A stretch of 36,277 nucleotides of DNA from assembly GCA_028706315.1 (NCBI GenBank), contig JAQWBP010000004.1, positions 1 through 36,277 of the forward strand. Reading direction: 5' to 3'. Shown one piece after another: positions 16,365 to 25,608 of the stretch. Each line of letters starts with the position of its first letter. The first letter of the stretch is position 1. The DNA is from Syntrophomonadaceae bacterium. GTDB taxonomy: Bacteria > Bacillota > Syntrophomonadia > Syntrophomonadales > Syntrophomonadaceae. The notes under the pieces were generated by a model. That model had not been told where the DNA came from, made no database searches, and saw only the letters and a list, made by a program, of their open reading frames with translations. The position numbers were made by a program, and so were the translations under genes.

Positions 16365-16393
16365 ATTATACAGATTCCTGCAAAGCTTTCCAA
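16365..16393 (-). promoter_or_regulatory. Probable sigma-A promoter of the ferritin gene
   Basis: Minus strand: -35 TTGGAA (16388-16393), 17-bp spacer, -10 TATAAT (16365-16370), about 65 bp before the ferritin start. Confidence 0.65.
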
Positions 16394-16592
16394 AGTAGTT
16401 TGAAAGTATAGATTATCATTCTAGTAGGCTACATTTAGAATTTGTTATTATTCTCGTTGGCACTTTAAATATAGATAATGCTATACTGATTACAATATTT
16501 AATCGAAAAATGCCTCCGCTGCAAAAAATAGCGTTTCTTGGGATTTTGGGCAATGGAGTAAATAATTATCTGTGTAATAGGAGTTGAGCGAT

Positions 16593-17801
16593 GTGAAGTA
16601 TCTGTTAATACTAGCCGATGGCATGGCTGATTATCTAATACCTGAACTGGGTAATAAAACCCCCTTGCAGGTTGCCAATACACCGAATATGGATAAACTC
16701 GCCAAATCAGCACTTATTGGGACGGTAAAAACTATACCGGAAGGTTATCCACCAGGAAGTGATGTAGCCAATTTATCTGTTATGGGTTATGACCCCCGAA
16801 CTTATTATACAGGCCGTTCCCCACTCGAAGCAGTAAGTATGGGAGTTGCCCTGGGCGATAATGACCTGGCCTTACGCTGCAACCTTGTCACCCTATCAGA
16901 CGAAAAAAATTACCAGGATAAAACTATGCTTGATTACAGTTCTGGTGAAATTAGTTCCGATGAATCAGGGCAGTTAATGGCTGCTATAAACCAGGAACTT
17001 GGTAATAATGAGCTGAAATTTTACGCCGGGGTAAGCTATCGCCACCTGCTAGTATGGCAAAACGGTTCTAACCGTTCATTTACTTTGACACCCCCGCATG
17101 ATATTTCTGACCGGAAAGTTACTGATTATCTGCCAGCAGGTAAAGACGGAAAAGTCCTTCTGGACCTTATGGTAAAAAGCGAATCTATCCTTAAAAATCA
17201 CCCGGTAAACCAGGCACGAATTAAAAAAGGGCTCCGGCCTGCGACTTCTATATGGTTCTGGGGAGAGGGAAGAAAGCCATCCTTAAATAGTTTTCCTGCT
17301 AAATACGGCCTTAAAGGTTCAGTAGTAGCTGCAGTTGACCTGGTTAAGGGCTTGGGTATATGTGCCGGTTTGAAATCGGTAACAGTTGAAGGTGCTACTG
17401 GTGGAATTGTTACTAATTTTGCTGGTAAAGCTAGGGCAGCTCTTGATGAACTAAAAGCTGGCCAGGATTTTGTTTATATGCATATTGAATCACCAGATGA
17501 ATCCGGGCACCAGGGTGAACTTAAAACTAAAATCTGGTCTATAGAACAGGTTGATAAAGAAGTAGTGGGGCTGGTTTTATCAGAGATGGATGAATTTGAA
17601 GAACTGCGGATAATGTTATTACCTGACCATCCTACTCCATTATCAGTAAGAACTCACACTAGTGATCCGGTTCCCTATTTAATATATGATAAAAATCACC
17701 CGGTAAGCAGTAGCACTGGAAAATATGATGAGCAGTCCGCCCTGAATGGCCAAGCTTTTGGCAGTGGCTACGAGCTTATGGATTATTTTATCCGTTCTTA
17801 A
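16593..17801 (+). CDS. apgM: Cofactor-independent phosphoglycerate mutase, archaeal type (ApgM)
   Basis: A 402-residue member of the alkaline-phosphatase superfamily that interconverts 3- and 2-phosphoglycerate in glycolysis/gluconeogenesis. I choose the GTG at 16593 because AGGAG sits nine bases upstream; the in-frame TTG at 16584 abuts the Shine-Dalgarno. Metal ligand Asp9 lies in LILADGMAD, the catalytic Ser56 in PGSDVANLSVMGYDP, and the late metal-site motif in MHIESPDESGHQG and LLPDHPTP. Length and motifs fit the archaeal ApgM group (about 400 residues) rather than the 510-residue bacterial GpmI; many clostridia carry it. In some bacteria a paralogue acts as a homoserine kinase-like enzyme, and thrB/thrC lie nearby, but a real thrB is present here, so a mutase role is preferred. 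Confidence 0.88.
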   Translation: MKYLLILADGMADYLIPELGNKTPLQVANTPNMDKLAKSALIGTVKTIPEGYPPGSDVANLSVMGYDPRTYYTGRSPLEAVSMGVALGDNDLALRCNLVTLSDEKNYQDKTMLDYSSGEISSDESGQLMAAINQELGNNELKFYAGVSYRHLLVWQNGSNRSFTLTPPHDISDRKVTDYLPAGKDGKVLLDLMVKSESILKNHPVNQARIKKGLRPATSIWFWGEGRKPSLNSFPAKYGLKGSVVAAVDLVKGLGICAGLKSVTVEGATGGIVTNFAGKARAALDELKAGQDFVYMHIESPDESGHQGELKTKIWSIEQVDKEVVGLVLSEMDEFEELRIMLLPDHPTPLSVRTHTSDPVPYLIYDKNHPVSSSTGKYDEQSALNGQAFGSGYELMDYFIRS

Positions 17802-17842
17802 AGTAATAAAGCTAACTTTAAATTCTCTTTTAAAGAATAAAT

Positions 17843-17890
17843 GGCAGGAATGATTATAAAAATTATTCCTGCCCTGTTTTCCTTTTTTTA
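17843..17890 (+). terminator. Terminator between apgM and thrC
   Basis: Stem GGCAGGAAT (17843-17851) / ATTCCTGCC (17865-17873), followed on the plus strand by CTGTTTTCCTTTTTT. It lies 41 bp after apgM and may also serve the convergent thrC. Confidence 0.85.
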
Positions 17891-17907
17891 TAGCCCTTCG
17901 AGTAAAA

Positions 17908-19413
17908 CTATTTTATATCTAGAAAATTCAAAACCGTAGCTGCGAGGTTTTCTTTGCTGCTTATTGTTGTATGTTTAATTTCCTTTTGATCAAGATCTCT
18001 TAATCCAGAAGGAACAGCTAGTCCTGTTTCCGCTGATAAGATCTTTAATAGCTCAAATTCATTATGAGCCTTTTTAATTGTCTCATCTGATAGAACTGCT
18101 CGGGCTACACTGCTTCCAAATTTAAAAGGACTGGCTGTAGAGGCAATGATGGCTGGGGTTCTATCACCAGTCGCCGATAAGTATTTAGCATATACATTTC
18201 TGGCTACTGCAGTATGCGTATCTAGTAAGTAATTTTTTTCTTTCCAGGTAGATTTTATAGTAGCAATAGTTTCTTCATCAGTGGCAAAATCAGCCCAGAA
18301 TAACTTTCCCAACTGGTTCTGTATGGCATCCTCAACCTCATACACGCCTTCCTGGCTGAGCTTTTGCATTAACCTACATATAATGCTGGCATCATGGTCG
18401 GTAAGCTCATACAGCAGCCTTTCCAGGTTAGAGGATATCAGAATATCCATTGATGGTGAAATTGTTTTATGAAATTTCCGGTTACGATCATACCTGCCTG
18501 TTTTTATAAAGTCGGTTAAAACATTATTCGCATTTGAGGCACATATGAGTTTATTTACCGGTACACCCATTTGACTAGCATAATATGCTGCAAGTATATT
18601 ACCGAAATTTCCTGTTGGGACTACTATGTTAATTGCATCTCCCTGACTAATTTTACCTCCTACCTGCAGGTCAACATACGCTGATATATAATAAACGATC
18701 TGTGGTAGTAGCCTGCCCCAGTTAATCGAATTAGCTGAAGACATTTTTATGTTGTTCTCCAGTAAAGTGGCAATAATAGCTTGGCTGGTAAAAATATTTT
18801 TTACCCCGTTCTGGGCATCATCAAAATTACCCTTCACAGCAGCAACATGAACATTCTTACCTTCCTGGGTTATCATCTGCCTTTTCTGGATTTCGCTAAC
18901 TCCATCTTCGGGAAAAAAGACTATGATCCTGGTACCATCAACATCTTTAAAACCTTCCAGTGCGGCCTTACCAGTATCACCCGAGGTGGCAACAAGTATT
19001 ACTATTTCACTAGTTTCACCTGTCTTATGAGCACTGGTAGTTAAAAGGTGCGGAAGTATCTGTAAAGCCATATCTTTAAAGGCACATGTAGGACCATGCC
19101 ATAATTCTTGTATATACAGATTATCACTCAAGTTTACTAGTGGTGCTATTTTTTCATGATCAAAATTTACCGCATTATAAGCGCCATGAACACAAGCCTT
19201 AATTTCTTCGGCTGTAAAATCGCTTAAAAACTTCGCGAGTATGCGACAGGCTCTCTCCTGATAGTTTAAGTAACCCAACTCTTGAAAATCAGCAGCATCT
19301 AAATGCGGGATATAGTCAGGTACAAATAATCCACCATCAGGTGAAATACCGATTTTTATTGCTTCTGCCGCGGTTATGCGGGAATAATTTCCCCTGGTAC
19401 TCTGATAGTACAA
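17908..19413 (-). CDS. thrC: Threonine synthase
   Basis: A 501-residue PLP enzyme that converts O-phosphohomoserine to threonine. TTG start with GGGAGGT six bases upstream. The N-terminus (MYYQSTRGN, then SPDGGLFVPDYIP) is typical of the long ThrC class; the PLP-binding lysine is K113 in HGPTCAFKDMALQ, and a glycine-rich phosphate loop VPTGNFGNILAAYYA lies at about residue 263. It is convergent with apgM and separated from the hom-thrB-lysC operon by about 2.2 kb, so it is a separate transcription unit of the same pathway. Confidence 0.95.
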   Translation of the reverse strand: MYYQSTRGNYSRITAAEAIKIGISPDGGLFVPDYIPHLDAADFQELGYLNYQERACRILAKFLSDFTAEEIKACVHGAYNAVNFDHEKIAPLVNLSDNLYIQELWHGPTCAFKDMALQILPHLLTTSAHKTGETSEIVILVATSGDTGKAALEGFKDVDGTRIIVFFPEDGVSEIQKRQMITQEGKNVHVAAVKGNFDDAQNGVKNIFTSQAIIATLLENNIKMSSANSINWGRLLPQIVYYISAYVDLQVGGKISQGDAINIVVPTGNFGNILAAYYASQMGVPVNKLICASNANNVLTDFIKTGRYDRNRKFHKTISPSMDILISSNLERLLYELTDHDASIICRLMQKLSQEGVYEVEDAIQNQLGKLFWADFATDEETIATIKSTWKEKNYLLDTHTAVARNVYAKYLSATGDRTPAIIASTASPFKFGSSVARAVLSDETIKKAHNEFELLKILSAETGLAVPSGLRDLDQKEIKHTTISSKENLAATVLNFLDIK

Positions 19414-19671
19414 TTTTTTACCTCCCTTTAAAACGGTTAGAACCTTGCTATACTATTCTATAATGAAACTGTCTTATATAAAAGTATCTCTGTATAAGTT
19501 GGAGCATTTAAGAAATATTTATTTAAAAATAATAATTTTTGGGTATGGAGTATACCAAATATTTTGTATAATAGATGTAAGAAGACATTTCATTAAAATT
19601 ACCTATCTCACAGGATTTATTCAGGCAGGTTCTTAATAAGTATATATAAAGAAGGAGAGGGAGGGAATGAT

Positions 19672-20229
19672 TTGCTACAAGCAATCTTACTGGTAACCCT
19701 AATCGTTGCTGCCAAGTTGATGTGGGACATATACCGCGATTATAAAGGTGAATTCAAAAAAAGTAAACCCCAACGTGGTAAAGTCATTGATCTGAGGAAT
19801 GCATGGATTAAACCACACGATATGCCCTATAAAAAGCGGGAACACTTACTGACCGGACGTGAGCTGGCACTGTATCAAATCTTATCCGATGTGATTGATA
19901 ACAACCGCTATGTAATTTTTCCTAAGGTACGGCTGGCGGACTTATTAGTATTACCAGCAGATACCAAAGACCGTCACGAATATATAAGCCGTATTAATGA
20001 AAGACATGTAGATTTTGTCATTTGTGAACGGGAAGGGGTAAAACCTGTTTTGGCCGTTTTAAGGGAAGCAGGAGCCAAAAAGAAAAAGATTAGCGATAAG
20101 TTTACGAAACAGGCCGCTGAATCTGCAGGATTAAAAACTATAGTTGTTAATATGAGTAATATTCCCTCTGCAGAAGTATTGTCACAGTATTTAAGTGAAC
20201 ATGGTATAGCTGTTGTTCAGTACAATTGA
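19672..20229 (+). CDS. DUF2726 domain protein with N-terminal membrane anchor
   Basis: A 185-residue protein with a TTG start, placed by the strong GAAGGAGAGGGAGGG just upstream. Residues 2-16 (LQAILLVTLIVAAKL) form a membrane anchor. LTGRELALYQIL (60-71), VIFPKVRLADLL (about 83-94) and HVDFVICE (about 114-121) mark a DUF2726 domain, which has a restriction-endonuclease-like fold. In typical members the core strand continues with an acidic E-L-D-x-x-S-H stretch; here that place reads VLAVLREAGAKKKK, so the catalytic residues appear lost. A TATAAT at 19567-19572 could belong to its promoter. Function unknown; perhaps a membrane-tethered, nuclease-dead DNA-binding protein. Confidence 0.7.
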   Translation: MLQAILLVTLIVAAKLMWDIYRDYKGEFKKSKPQRGKVIDLRNAWIKPHDMPYKKREHLLTGRELALYQILSDVIDNNRYVIFPKVRLADLLVLPADTKDRHEYISRINERHVDFVICEREGVKPVLAVLREAGAKKKKISDKFTKQAAESAGLKTIVVNMSNIPSAEVLSQYLSEHGIAVVQYN

Positions 20230-20524
20230 GTAATTATCGAGTGAACACCTCGGTTTAAATTTTCTTCCCCCCAATACTGGCGGTATTACATACCAGGGGT
20301 TAAATCATTTTTTATGCCACCAGCATACTTCTAATACTATTGCAAAATTTCAACTACTAAACTATTCTATTAACCCCACTTAGGCATTATATTGCTATTA
20401 AAAGGTCACTAAAATATATCTTTTACGACCGTAAACGGAAAATTTCCCGGATTAGATTTCTTTCGGCCTGAATATCCTATTAACTATCGTCATACACTTT
20501 ACTAATTTTTTAGAATTGCCGGAG

Positions 20525-21229
20525 ATGATTAGACTGATCCTTAAAATAGTAACTTATAATATCCATCATGGTGTCGATATTTATAATAACCTTAACTTGA
20601 AAGGTGTTCTACAAGTCCTGCAACAGACTGAAGCCGATATTATAGCTTTGCAGGAAGTAGATAGATACCGTCCCCAAACTCATCTGCAAAACCAGGCTGC
20701 CTGGTTGGCGAAAAAATTATCTATGGGGTATGTGTATAGCCCGGTGAGGAATTATAAGACTGGTTCTTACGGTAATGCCATTCTTTCAAAGTATTCGATC
20801 TTATCTAGTAGTAACCATCGGCTGCATGATATGACTGATATCAGATACTGTTTGCGGGCAGACATTGATACTAATGGTAGTACTCTTAGTATTTTCAATA
20901 CCCACCTGGGCCTAAAACAGCCCGTACGTTATACAAATCTTAAGAATATAATTCTTCCACTTATTTTACCACTAAGAAATCCTGGCATCCTGGCAGGTGA
21001 TTTTAATGCCCCTGATGATAGGCCGGAGGTGCATATGGTATCTGCTTTGCTGACCGACACGTTTAAGTCTAATTCGAGCCCCTTTGTTTATACTTATCCC
21101 GCCGCTAATCCCTCAGCACGTATTGACTATATTTTTATTAACCAGAAGTGTATACCGCTAAATTTCTATATAGTTGACTCTACTGCTTCGGACCATCTGC
21201 CAGTAGTAGCAGAAATTAGTTATTTATAG
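20525..21229 (+). CDS. Endonuclease/exonuclease/phosphatase (EEP) family hydrolase
   Basis: About 234 residues with all EEP-superfamily motifs: TYNIHHGVD (Asn), IIALQEVDRY (metal Glu), FNTHLGL, ILAGDFNAPDD (Asp/Asn) and TASDHLPVVAEI (catalytic His). The fold cleaves phosphodiester or phosphomonoester bonds; substrates range from DNA to sphingomyelin and inositol phosphates, so the substrate stays open. No signal peptide. The start is uncertain: GGAG at 20521-20524 touches the ATG at 20525, an in-frame TTG lies at 20516, and CTG 20534 would have better spacing. Monocistronic; the following 130 bp lead to a converging tRNA-Pro. Confidence 0.82.
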   Translation: MIRLILKIVTYNIHHGVDIYNNLNLKGVLQVLQQTEADIIALQEVDRYRPQTHLQNQAAWLAKKLSMGYVYSPVRNYKTGSYGNAILSKYSILSSSNHRLHDMTDIRYCLRADIDTNGSTLSIFNTHLGLKQPVRYTNLKNIILPLILPLRNPGILAGDFNAPDDRPEVHMVSALLTDTFKSNSSPFVYTYPAANPSARIDYIFINQKCIPLNFYIVDSTASDHLPVVAEISYL

Positions 21230-21288
21230 CAGACATGGTTTCGAGCTGCTGGGGGAACTGTTACACATAACTGCTTCTTTCAGTGTCA

Positions 21289-21327
21289 GAAAAGCAAAAC
21301 GTGTCAAGAGAACTATCTCTTTGACAC
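21289..21327 (-). terminator. Terminator of tRNA-Pro
   Basis: Hairpin GTGTCAAGAGA (21301-21311) / TCTCTTTGACAC (21316-21327) with one bulged base; on the minus strand it is followed by GTTTTGCTTTT. Confidence 0.8.
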
Positions 21328-21353
21328 GCTGACTTGTCCATATTAATTTAAAA

Positions 21354-21431
21354 TGGTCGGAGTGACTGGATTCGAACCAGCGGCCTCTTCGACCCCAACG
21401 AAGCGCTCATACCAAACTGAGCTACACCCCG
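21354..21431 (-). tRNA. tRNA-Pro (anticodon GGG)
   Basis: Acceptor CGGGGTG pairs with CACTCCG (one G-T), discriminator A, CCA encoded. Anticodon loop TTGGGGT in a CTTCG/CGAAG stem gives GGG; T-loop GGTTCGAATCC. Stand-alone gene with its own promoter and terminator. Confidence 0.93.
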
Positions 21432-21442
21432 ACGCAACCAAT

Positions 21443-21471
21443 ATTTTATAACAGAATAAATCTTAAGTCAA
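21443..21471 (-). promoter_or_regulatory. Promoter of tRNA-Pro
   Basis: Minus strand: -35 TTGACT (21466-21471), 17-bp spacer, -10 TAAAAT (21443-21448), about 11 bp before the tRNA 5' end. Confidence 0.75.
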
Positions 21472-21527
21472 GAAGAAAGGCATAAAGTTAATCTATACCA
21501 CATCTGCTATGACGAATTTCACTTTAC

Positions 21528-21563
21528 TAAAAGGCCGCTTTAAGCAAATATAGCAAAGCGGCC
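21528..21563 (-). terminator. Terminator of the hom-thrB-lysC operon
   Basis: Stem GGCCGCTTT (21533-21541) / AAAGCGGCC (21555-21563); on the minus strand it is followed by TTTTAGT. It begins 8 bp after the lysC stop. The plus-strand side is also followed by GTTTTT, so it may act in both directions. Confidence 0.85.
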
Positions 21564-21571
21564 CTGCGTTT

Positions 21572-22792
21572 TTAAACTAGTTTATCTAAGGCAAATTTCT
21601 TATGCAGTACTTTAACTGCTTTTTCAATTTCACACAGATCAATTAGACATGATACTTTTATCTCTGAAGTACTTATCATGTGTATGTTAATATCTTCTTC
21701 AGCCAGGGCCTCAAACATATCTGCTGCTACCCCGGGATTACTCTGCATACCAGCTCCTACAATGGATACTTTGGCTACGTCATCAACATAAGACATTCCT
21801 GATGCGCAAATTTCTTTAACTAGTTTTTCCATCACAGGTACTGCTTTTTCAAGATCATCTTGTTCAATAGTAAAAGCTATATCATTGCGGTTATCTCTCA
21901 TAGCACTTTGGATAACCATATCAACGTTTATGCCTACCTTGGCCAGGGCCTTAAAAAGTACCATAGCTATACCTGGTTTATCTGGAACATCAAATATAGC
22001 AATCCTTGCACAATTTTTATCATGGGCTATCCCGCTGACTACTCTATGTTTTTCCATATTAGCTACCTCCGTAATTAAGGTTCCAGGACTATTATTAAAG
22101 CTGTTTCCAACTTCGACCTTAACATTATAAAACATGGCACACTCTGCTGCGCGGCTATGCATTATACCTGCTCCCAGACTAGCCATTTCCAGCATTTCCT
22201 CATAAGATACTTTGGAAAGTTTTTTGGCATCTGCAACTATGCGGGGATCAGCTGTAAATACACCATCAACATCAGTGAAAATCATGCACTTTTCTGCATT
22301 TAGACTGGCAGCGAGAGCTACGGCAGTTGTGTCTGAACCACCTCGGCCCAGGGTGGTTATATCTCCTTCCGGGGATATCCCCTGGAATCCAGCAATAACA
22401 ACTACATTTCCCTGGTTAATCTCGTTAAAAATACGTTGATTTGCCATTCCGCTAATCTTGGCTTTACTGTAAGTAGAATCACTTTGTATTCCTGCCTGCC
22501 ATCCTGTAAGGGAAATAGCTTTGCAATCCATATTATTAAGGGTCATAGCCAGCAAAGAAGCTGACTGTTGTTCACCTGTCGCCAGCAGCATGTCCATTTC
22601 CCGGTAGCATTTCTCACTACCAGTAGCTCTGGCCAGCGCAATAAGTTCATCTGTAGTGTCACCCATGGCAGATACTACGACAACTATGTCATTCCCATCT
22701 TTTTTCATTGCCTTAACCCGGGTAGCTATATGCTTAATTTTTTCTATTGAAGCGACTGAGCTACCACCAAACTTTGAAACTAATAACGCCAA
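21572..22792 (-). CDS. lysC: Aspartate kinase
   Basis: A 406-residue monofunctional aspartokinase, catalysing the first step of the aspartate family (lysine, threonine, methionine). TTG start with AGGAAGTG five bases upstream. The amino-acid-kinase motif KFGGSS is at 7-12, TLGRGGSDTTAVALA at about 147-161 and MIFTDVDGVFTADPR at about 171-185; two ACT domains follow from about 265 (KPGIAMVLFKALA; later GMQSNPGVAADMFEAL), expected to bind lysine/threonine for feedback. It is the last gene of the operon, 42 bp after thrB. Confidence 0.95.
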   Translation of the reverse strand: MALLVSKFGGSSVASIEKIKHIATRVKAMKKDGNDIVVVVSAMGDTTDELIALARATGSEKCYREMDMLLATGEQQSASLLAMTLNNMDCKAISLTGWQAGIQSDSTYSKAKISGMANQRIFNEINQGNVVVIAGFQGISPEGDITTLGRGGSDTTAVALAASLNAEKCMIFTDVDGVFTADPRIVADAKKLSKVSYEEMLEMASLGAGIMHSRAAECAMFYNVKVEVGNSFNNSPGTLITEVANMEKHRVVSGIAHDKNCARIAIFDVPDKPGIAMVLFKALAKVGINVDMVIQSAMRDNRNDIAFTIEQDDLEKAVPVMEKLVKEICASGMSYVDDVAKVSIVGAGMQSNPGVAADMFEALAEEDINIHMISTSEIKVSCLIDLCEIEKAVKVLHKKFALDKLV

Positions 22793-22834
22793 CTATTTCA
22801 CTTCCTATCCTACGGTATGAACATTTATTATAAT

Positions 22835-23731
22835 TTAAAAATAAATGACACCACTATTAACTGGTCTGAGGTATAAGACCTGATTTGAAACCCCATATAA
22901 TTTTAAAGTTTCCCCCATGATTTTACCAATATTTTTTTCATTTTCTGTTGTTAAAGCAATTATCGAAGGTCCTGCGCCGCTTAGGGCTACGCCTATAGCC
23001 CCTGCTTTCCGGGCTTCGAAGAGAACCTGGTCAAAACCAGGTATGAATTTTTTTCGCCAGGGCTGGTAAATCATGTCATCCATAGCTATGCTTATATTTT
23101 TAAAGTCGCAATTTTGCAGACTGGCAAGTAGGAAACAAGCCTTTTGTATATTAGCTACGGCATCTTGTAAATTAACTTTTTCCGGTAATACTGAACGCGA
23201 TTTTTCAGTTGGTAAGGTAAAATCAGGTACTACGATAATAATCCTTATACCTTCTGGTAGAGAAACCTTCTGGTACAAGACCTTTTCTCTGTATAACATA
23301 GCGGTAGTTAAGCCGCCTGCTACTGCAGGAACAATATTATCAGCATGCCCTTCCATTTCAACCGCCCAGTGCAAAAGTTCACTACTGGTGAATTGATGAC
23401 CAAGCAAGTAGTTAGCCGCCCACATACCAGCGACAATAGCGGCAGCACTGCTCCCCATTCCCTTACCAAAAGGGATATTATTTTTTACGGTTAGCCGCAG
23501 TTCTGGTAACTCGGTTTTAGCCAAGCTAAAGATCTTTTGCATCGCTTTTAATATCAGGTTGCTGCCTGGCTCATTTCTTATAACTTCTTCCCCATAGCCG
23601 TAAAAGGCAAAACTGGCTCCGTCGGCAGCAAAATCTGCCGTTACCTCCAGGTATAAATTAAGAGCCAGGCCCAGGGTGTCACACCCCGGGCCTAGATTTG
23701 CACTCGTAGCTGGTACTTTTACCCTTACCAT
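22835..23731 (-). CDS. thrB: Homoserine kinase
   Basis: A 298-residue GHMP kinase that phosphorylates homoserine for threonine synthase. ATG start with AGGAGGAACG upstream, 20 bp after hom. Motif 1 is VKVPATSANLGPGCDTLGLAL (4-24), the ATP-binding glycine/serine loop is IPFGKGMGSSAAAIVAGM (about 85-102), and motif 3 is GAIGVALSGAGPSIIAL (about 247-263). The length is normal for ThrB. Its presence makes a homoserine-kinase role of the nearby ApgM-type enzyme unnecessary. Confidence 0.95.
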   Translation of the reverse strand: MVRVKVPATSANLGPGCDTLGLALNLYLEVTADFAADGASFAFYGYGEEVIRNEPGSNLILKAMQKIFSLAKTELPELRLTVKNNIPFGKGMGSSAAAIVAGMWAANYLLGHQFTSSELLHWAVEMEGHADNIVPAVAGGLTTAMLYREKVLYQKVSLPEGIRIIIVVPDFTLPTEKSRSVLPEKVNLQDAVANIQKACFLLASLQNCDFKNISIAMDDMIYQPWRKKFIPGFDQVLFEARKAGAIGVALSGAGPSIIALTTENEKNIGKIMGETLKLYGVSNQVLYLRPVNSGVIYF

Positions 23732-23751
23732 CGTTCCTCCTGGAATAATCC

Positions 23752-25050
23752 CTAATTATCTTCTCGGTCAGTACCTTCTAGGCGGATTACATTATCTATT
23801 TTCCCTACAATACTCATACCTTTAAGTACTGTCAAGGAATCTTTAAGGTCTTTTTCTTGCACTTTATGAGTGATTAATATTAATTCGGCCCTATCGCTTT
23901 CAGTAGTCTTCTGTAAGACACTGGCAATACTGACATTATTGTTTCCAAAAACACCTGCTATCCCAGCCAGAACACCAGGCCGGTCTTTTACTGTCATGCG
24001 GATGTAGAATTTAGCACTGAGCTCATTAATGTCCAGTATTTTTTTATTTTCATAACAGGTACATCCCACCCGGATACTGATATTGTGTAAAATGTTACGG
24101 CTAATTTCTATTATATCGCCTACAACAGCACTTCCAGTAGGCATCATGCCTGCACCCCGGCCATAATGCATGATCTCTCCCACTGCATCGCCTACTACAA
24201 AGACGGCATTGAAAACATCATTAACTCCTGCCAAGGGATGATTTGCGGGCAGAAATGCTGGATGTACACGCGCCTGAATCTGACCTTTTTCATCTTGCTT
24301 AGTAATAGCCAGAAGTTTTATTACATAGCCGAGTTCATCTGCATATTTTATATCTTGAGATGTAATAGATGTGATACCCTCAACGTAAACGTCGTCCAGG
24401 GTAACCCGGCTGTTAAAAGCTATAGAAGCTAAAATAGCTATTTTCCTGGCAGCATCAAAACCACCAACATCTGAAGTTGGGTCAGCCTCAGCATAACCAA
24501 GTTTTTGAGCTTCTGCCAATACACTGTCAAAATCCTGACCGTCTTTGGTCATTTTAGTTAAAATATAATTGGTAGTACCATTCAAAATTCCTATTACTTC
24601 TTTGATTTCATTACCTGCCAATGATTGTTTCAGGGGATAAATTATCGGTATGCCTCCAGCCACGCTGGCCTCGAAATAAAAATCAACATTATTTTCCCGT
24701 GCGGTAGCGAATAGTTCGGCACCTTTTACCGCAATCAAATCCTTATTTGCCGTGACCACGTGTTTACCGCTTTTCATTGCCTGGATAATGAAACTAAATG
24801 CTGGTTCAATTCCACCAATTAACTCAACGACTATATCTATGTCCTTATCATTAACTATATCGTTAATATCACCAGTAATCATACTAGCATCTACACCTAG
24901 CTGTAGGCATTTATCCGCATTTCTTTCCAGAACACGTTTTAATACTATTTCATCACCAGTTCTATTAGCTATAGTGTTAGCATTCTGCCCCAGCAATTTA
25001 ACTACCCCGGAGCCAACTGTACCACAGCCAAGCAGTCCAACTTTAATCAT
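23752..25050 (-). CDS. hom: Homoserine dehydrogenase with C-terminal ACT domain
   Basis: A 432-residue enzyme that reduces aspartate semialdehyde to homoserine. ATG start with TAGGAGGT upstream, 16 bp after the UPF0735 gene. The dinucleotide-binding loop is GLLGCGTVGSGV (5-16); the catalytic region includes GILNGTTNYILTKM and GYAEADPTSDVGGFDAARK (about 190-208), where the family's catalytic lysine and glutamate lie. The C-terminal ACT domain starts near residue 350 (RMTVKDRPGVLAGIAGVFG) and probably senses threonine. Confidence 0.96.
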   Translation of the reverse strand: MIKVGLLGCGTVGSGVVKLLGQNANTIANRTGDEIVLKRVLERNADKCLQLGVDASMITGDINDIVNDKDIDIVVELIGGIEPAFSFIIQAMKSGKHVVTANKDLIAVKGAELFATARENNVDFYFEASVAGGIPIIYPLKQSLAGNEIKEVIGILNGTTNYILTKMTKDGQDFDSVLAEAQKLGYAEADPTSDVGGFDAARKIAILASIAFNSRVTLDDVYVEGITSITSQDIKYADELGYVIKLLAITKQDEKGQIQARVHPAFLPANHPLAGVNDVFNAVFVVGDAVGEIMHYGRGAGMMPTGSAVVGDIIEISRNILHNISIRVGCTCYENKKILDINELSAKFYIRMTVKDRPGVLAGIAGVFGNNNVSIASVLQKTTESDRAELILITHKVQEKDLKDSLTVLKGMSIVGKIDNVIRLEGTDREDN

Positions 25051-25066
25051 GTTCTTACCTCCTATT

Positions 25067-25513
25067 TTAACTTTTTCCGACTATCTCTACATTTAATACT
25101 CCATCAAGTTCCTGCAGCTTAATTATAAGTTCATCTACTGAAACTATCATTTCTTCAATACTTATTGATAATGTTACATAGGCTACGCCATGCAGTGGAA
25201 GGTTCTGGTTAATTGTCAGTACATTTCCATCCAGGGCAGCAATACAATTTAAAACTCCGGAAAGAACACCCGAAAGATGTTTCAATAGCAGCGAAATATT
25301 TATAATCTGCATATTTTCCGCATTAAAAAAGGAAAAAACGCCATCCTTATATTTATAAAAAGTACTTCTGGCAATGCCTATTCGCTCTACAGCCTCAAGA
25401 ATATTATTTACTTCGCCCCGGGCAATCATTTCTTTAGCCATAACAGTTTTTAGTATTGATTCCGGTAAAATATCTTCCCTTACCATATAAAACTTCTTTT
25501 CATCCCCAGACAT
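25067..25513 (-). CDS. ACT domain-containing protein, UPF0735 family
   Basis: A 148-residue protein heading the threonine-branch operon. ATG start with AGAGGTG upstream. The N-terminal part (residues 1-60, with GIARSTFYKYKDGVF) resembles a small helix-turn-helix, followed by an ACT-like ligand domain (VLTINQNLPLHGVAYVTLSI, then LDGVLNVEIVG). The family lies next to hom/thrB in many Firmicutes and resembles PheB-type regulators. A role as amino-acid-responsive regulator of this operon is inferred from domain layout and position, not shown. Confidence 0.88.
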   Translation of the reverse strand: MSGDEKKFYMVREDILPESILKTVMAKEMIARGEVNNILEAVERIGIARSTFYKYKDGVFSFFNAENMQIINISLLLKHLSGVLSGVLNCIAALDGNVLTINQNLPLHGVAYVTLSISIEEMIVSVDELIIKLQELDGVLNVEIVGKS

Positions 25514-25565
25514 AAAAAAACACCTCTGTCTTTGTGTGGCGGATTATTTTCTTTGCAGCACGAAC

Positions 25566-25594
25566 ATTATATCACTTGTGCTATGAGCTGACAA
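25566..25594 (-). promoter_or_regulatory. Sigma-A promoter of the UPF0735-hom-thrB-lysC operon
   Basis: Minus strand: -35 TTGTCA (25589-25594), 17-bp spacer, -10 TATAAT (25566-25571), about 52 bp before the UPF0735 start. The short leader leaves no room for a T-box. Confidence 0.8.
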
Positions 25595-25608
25595 TCTTAT
25601 CTTCACAT

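Noticed and set aside
16593-17801. Alternative role of the ApgM-type enzyme as homoserine kinase
   Set aside because: A full GHMP-type thrB with all motifs is present at 22835-23731, so the alternative is not needed.
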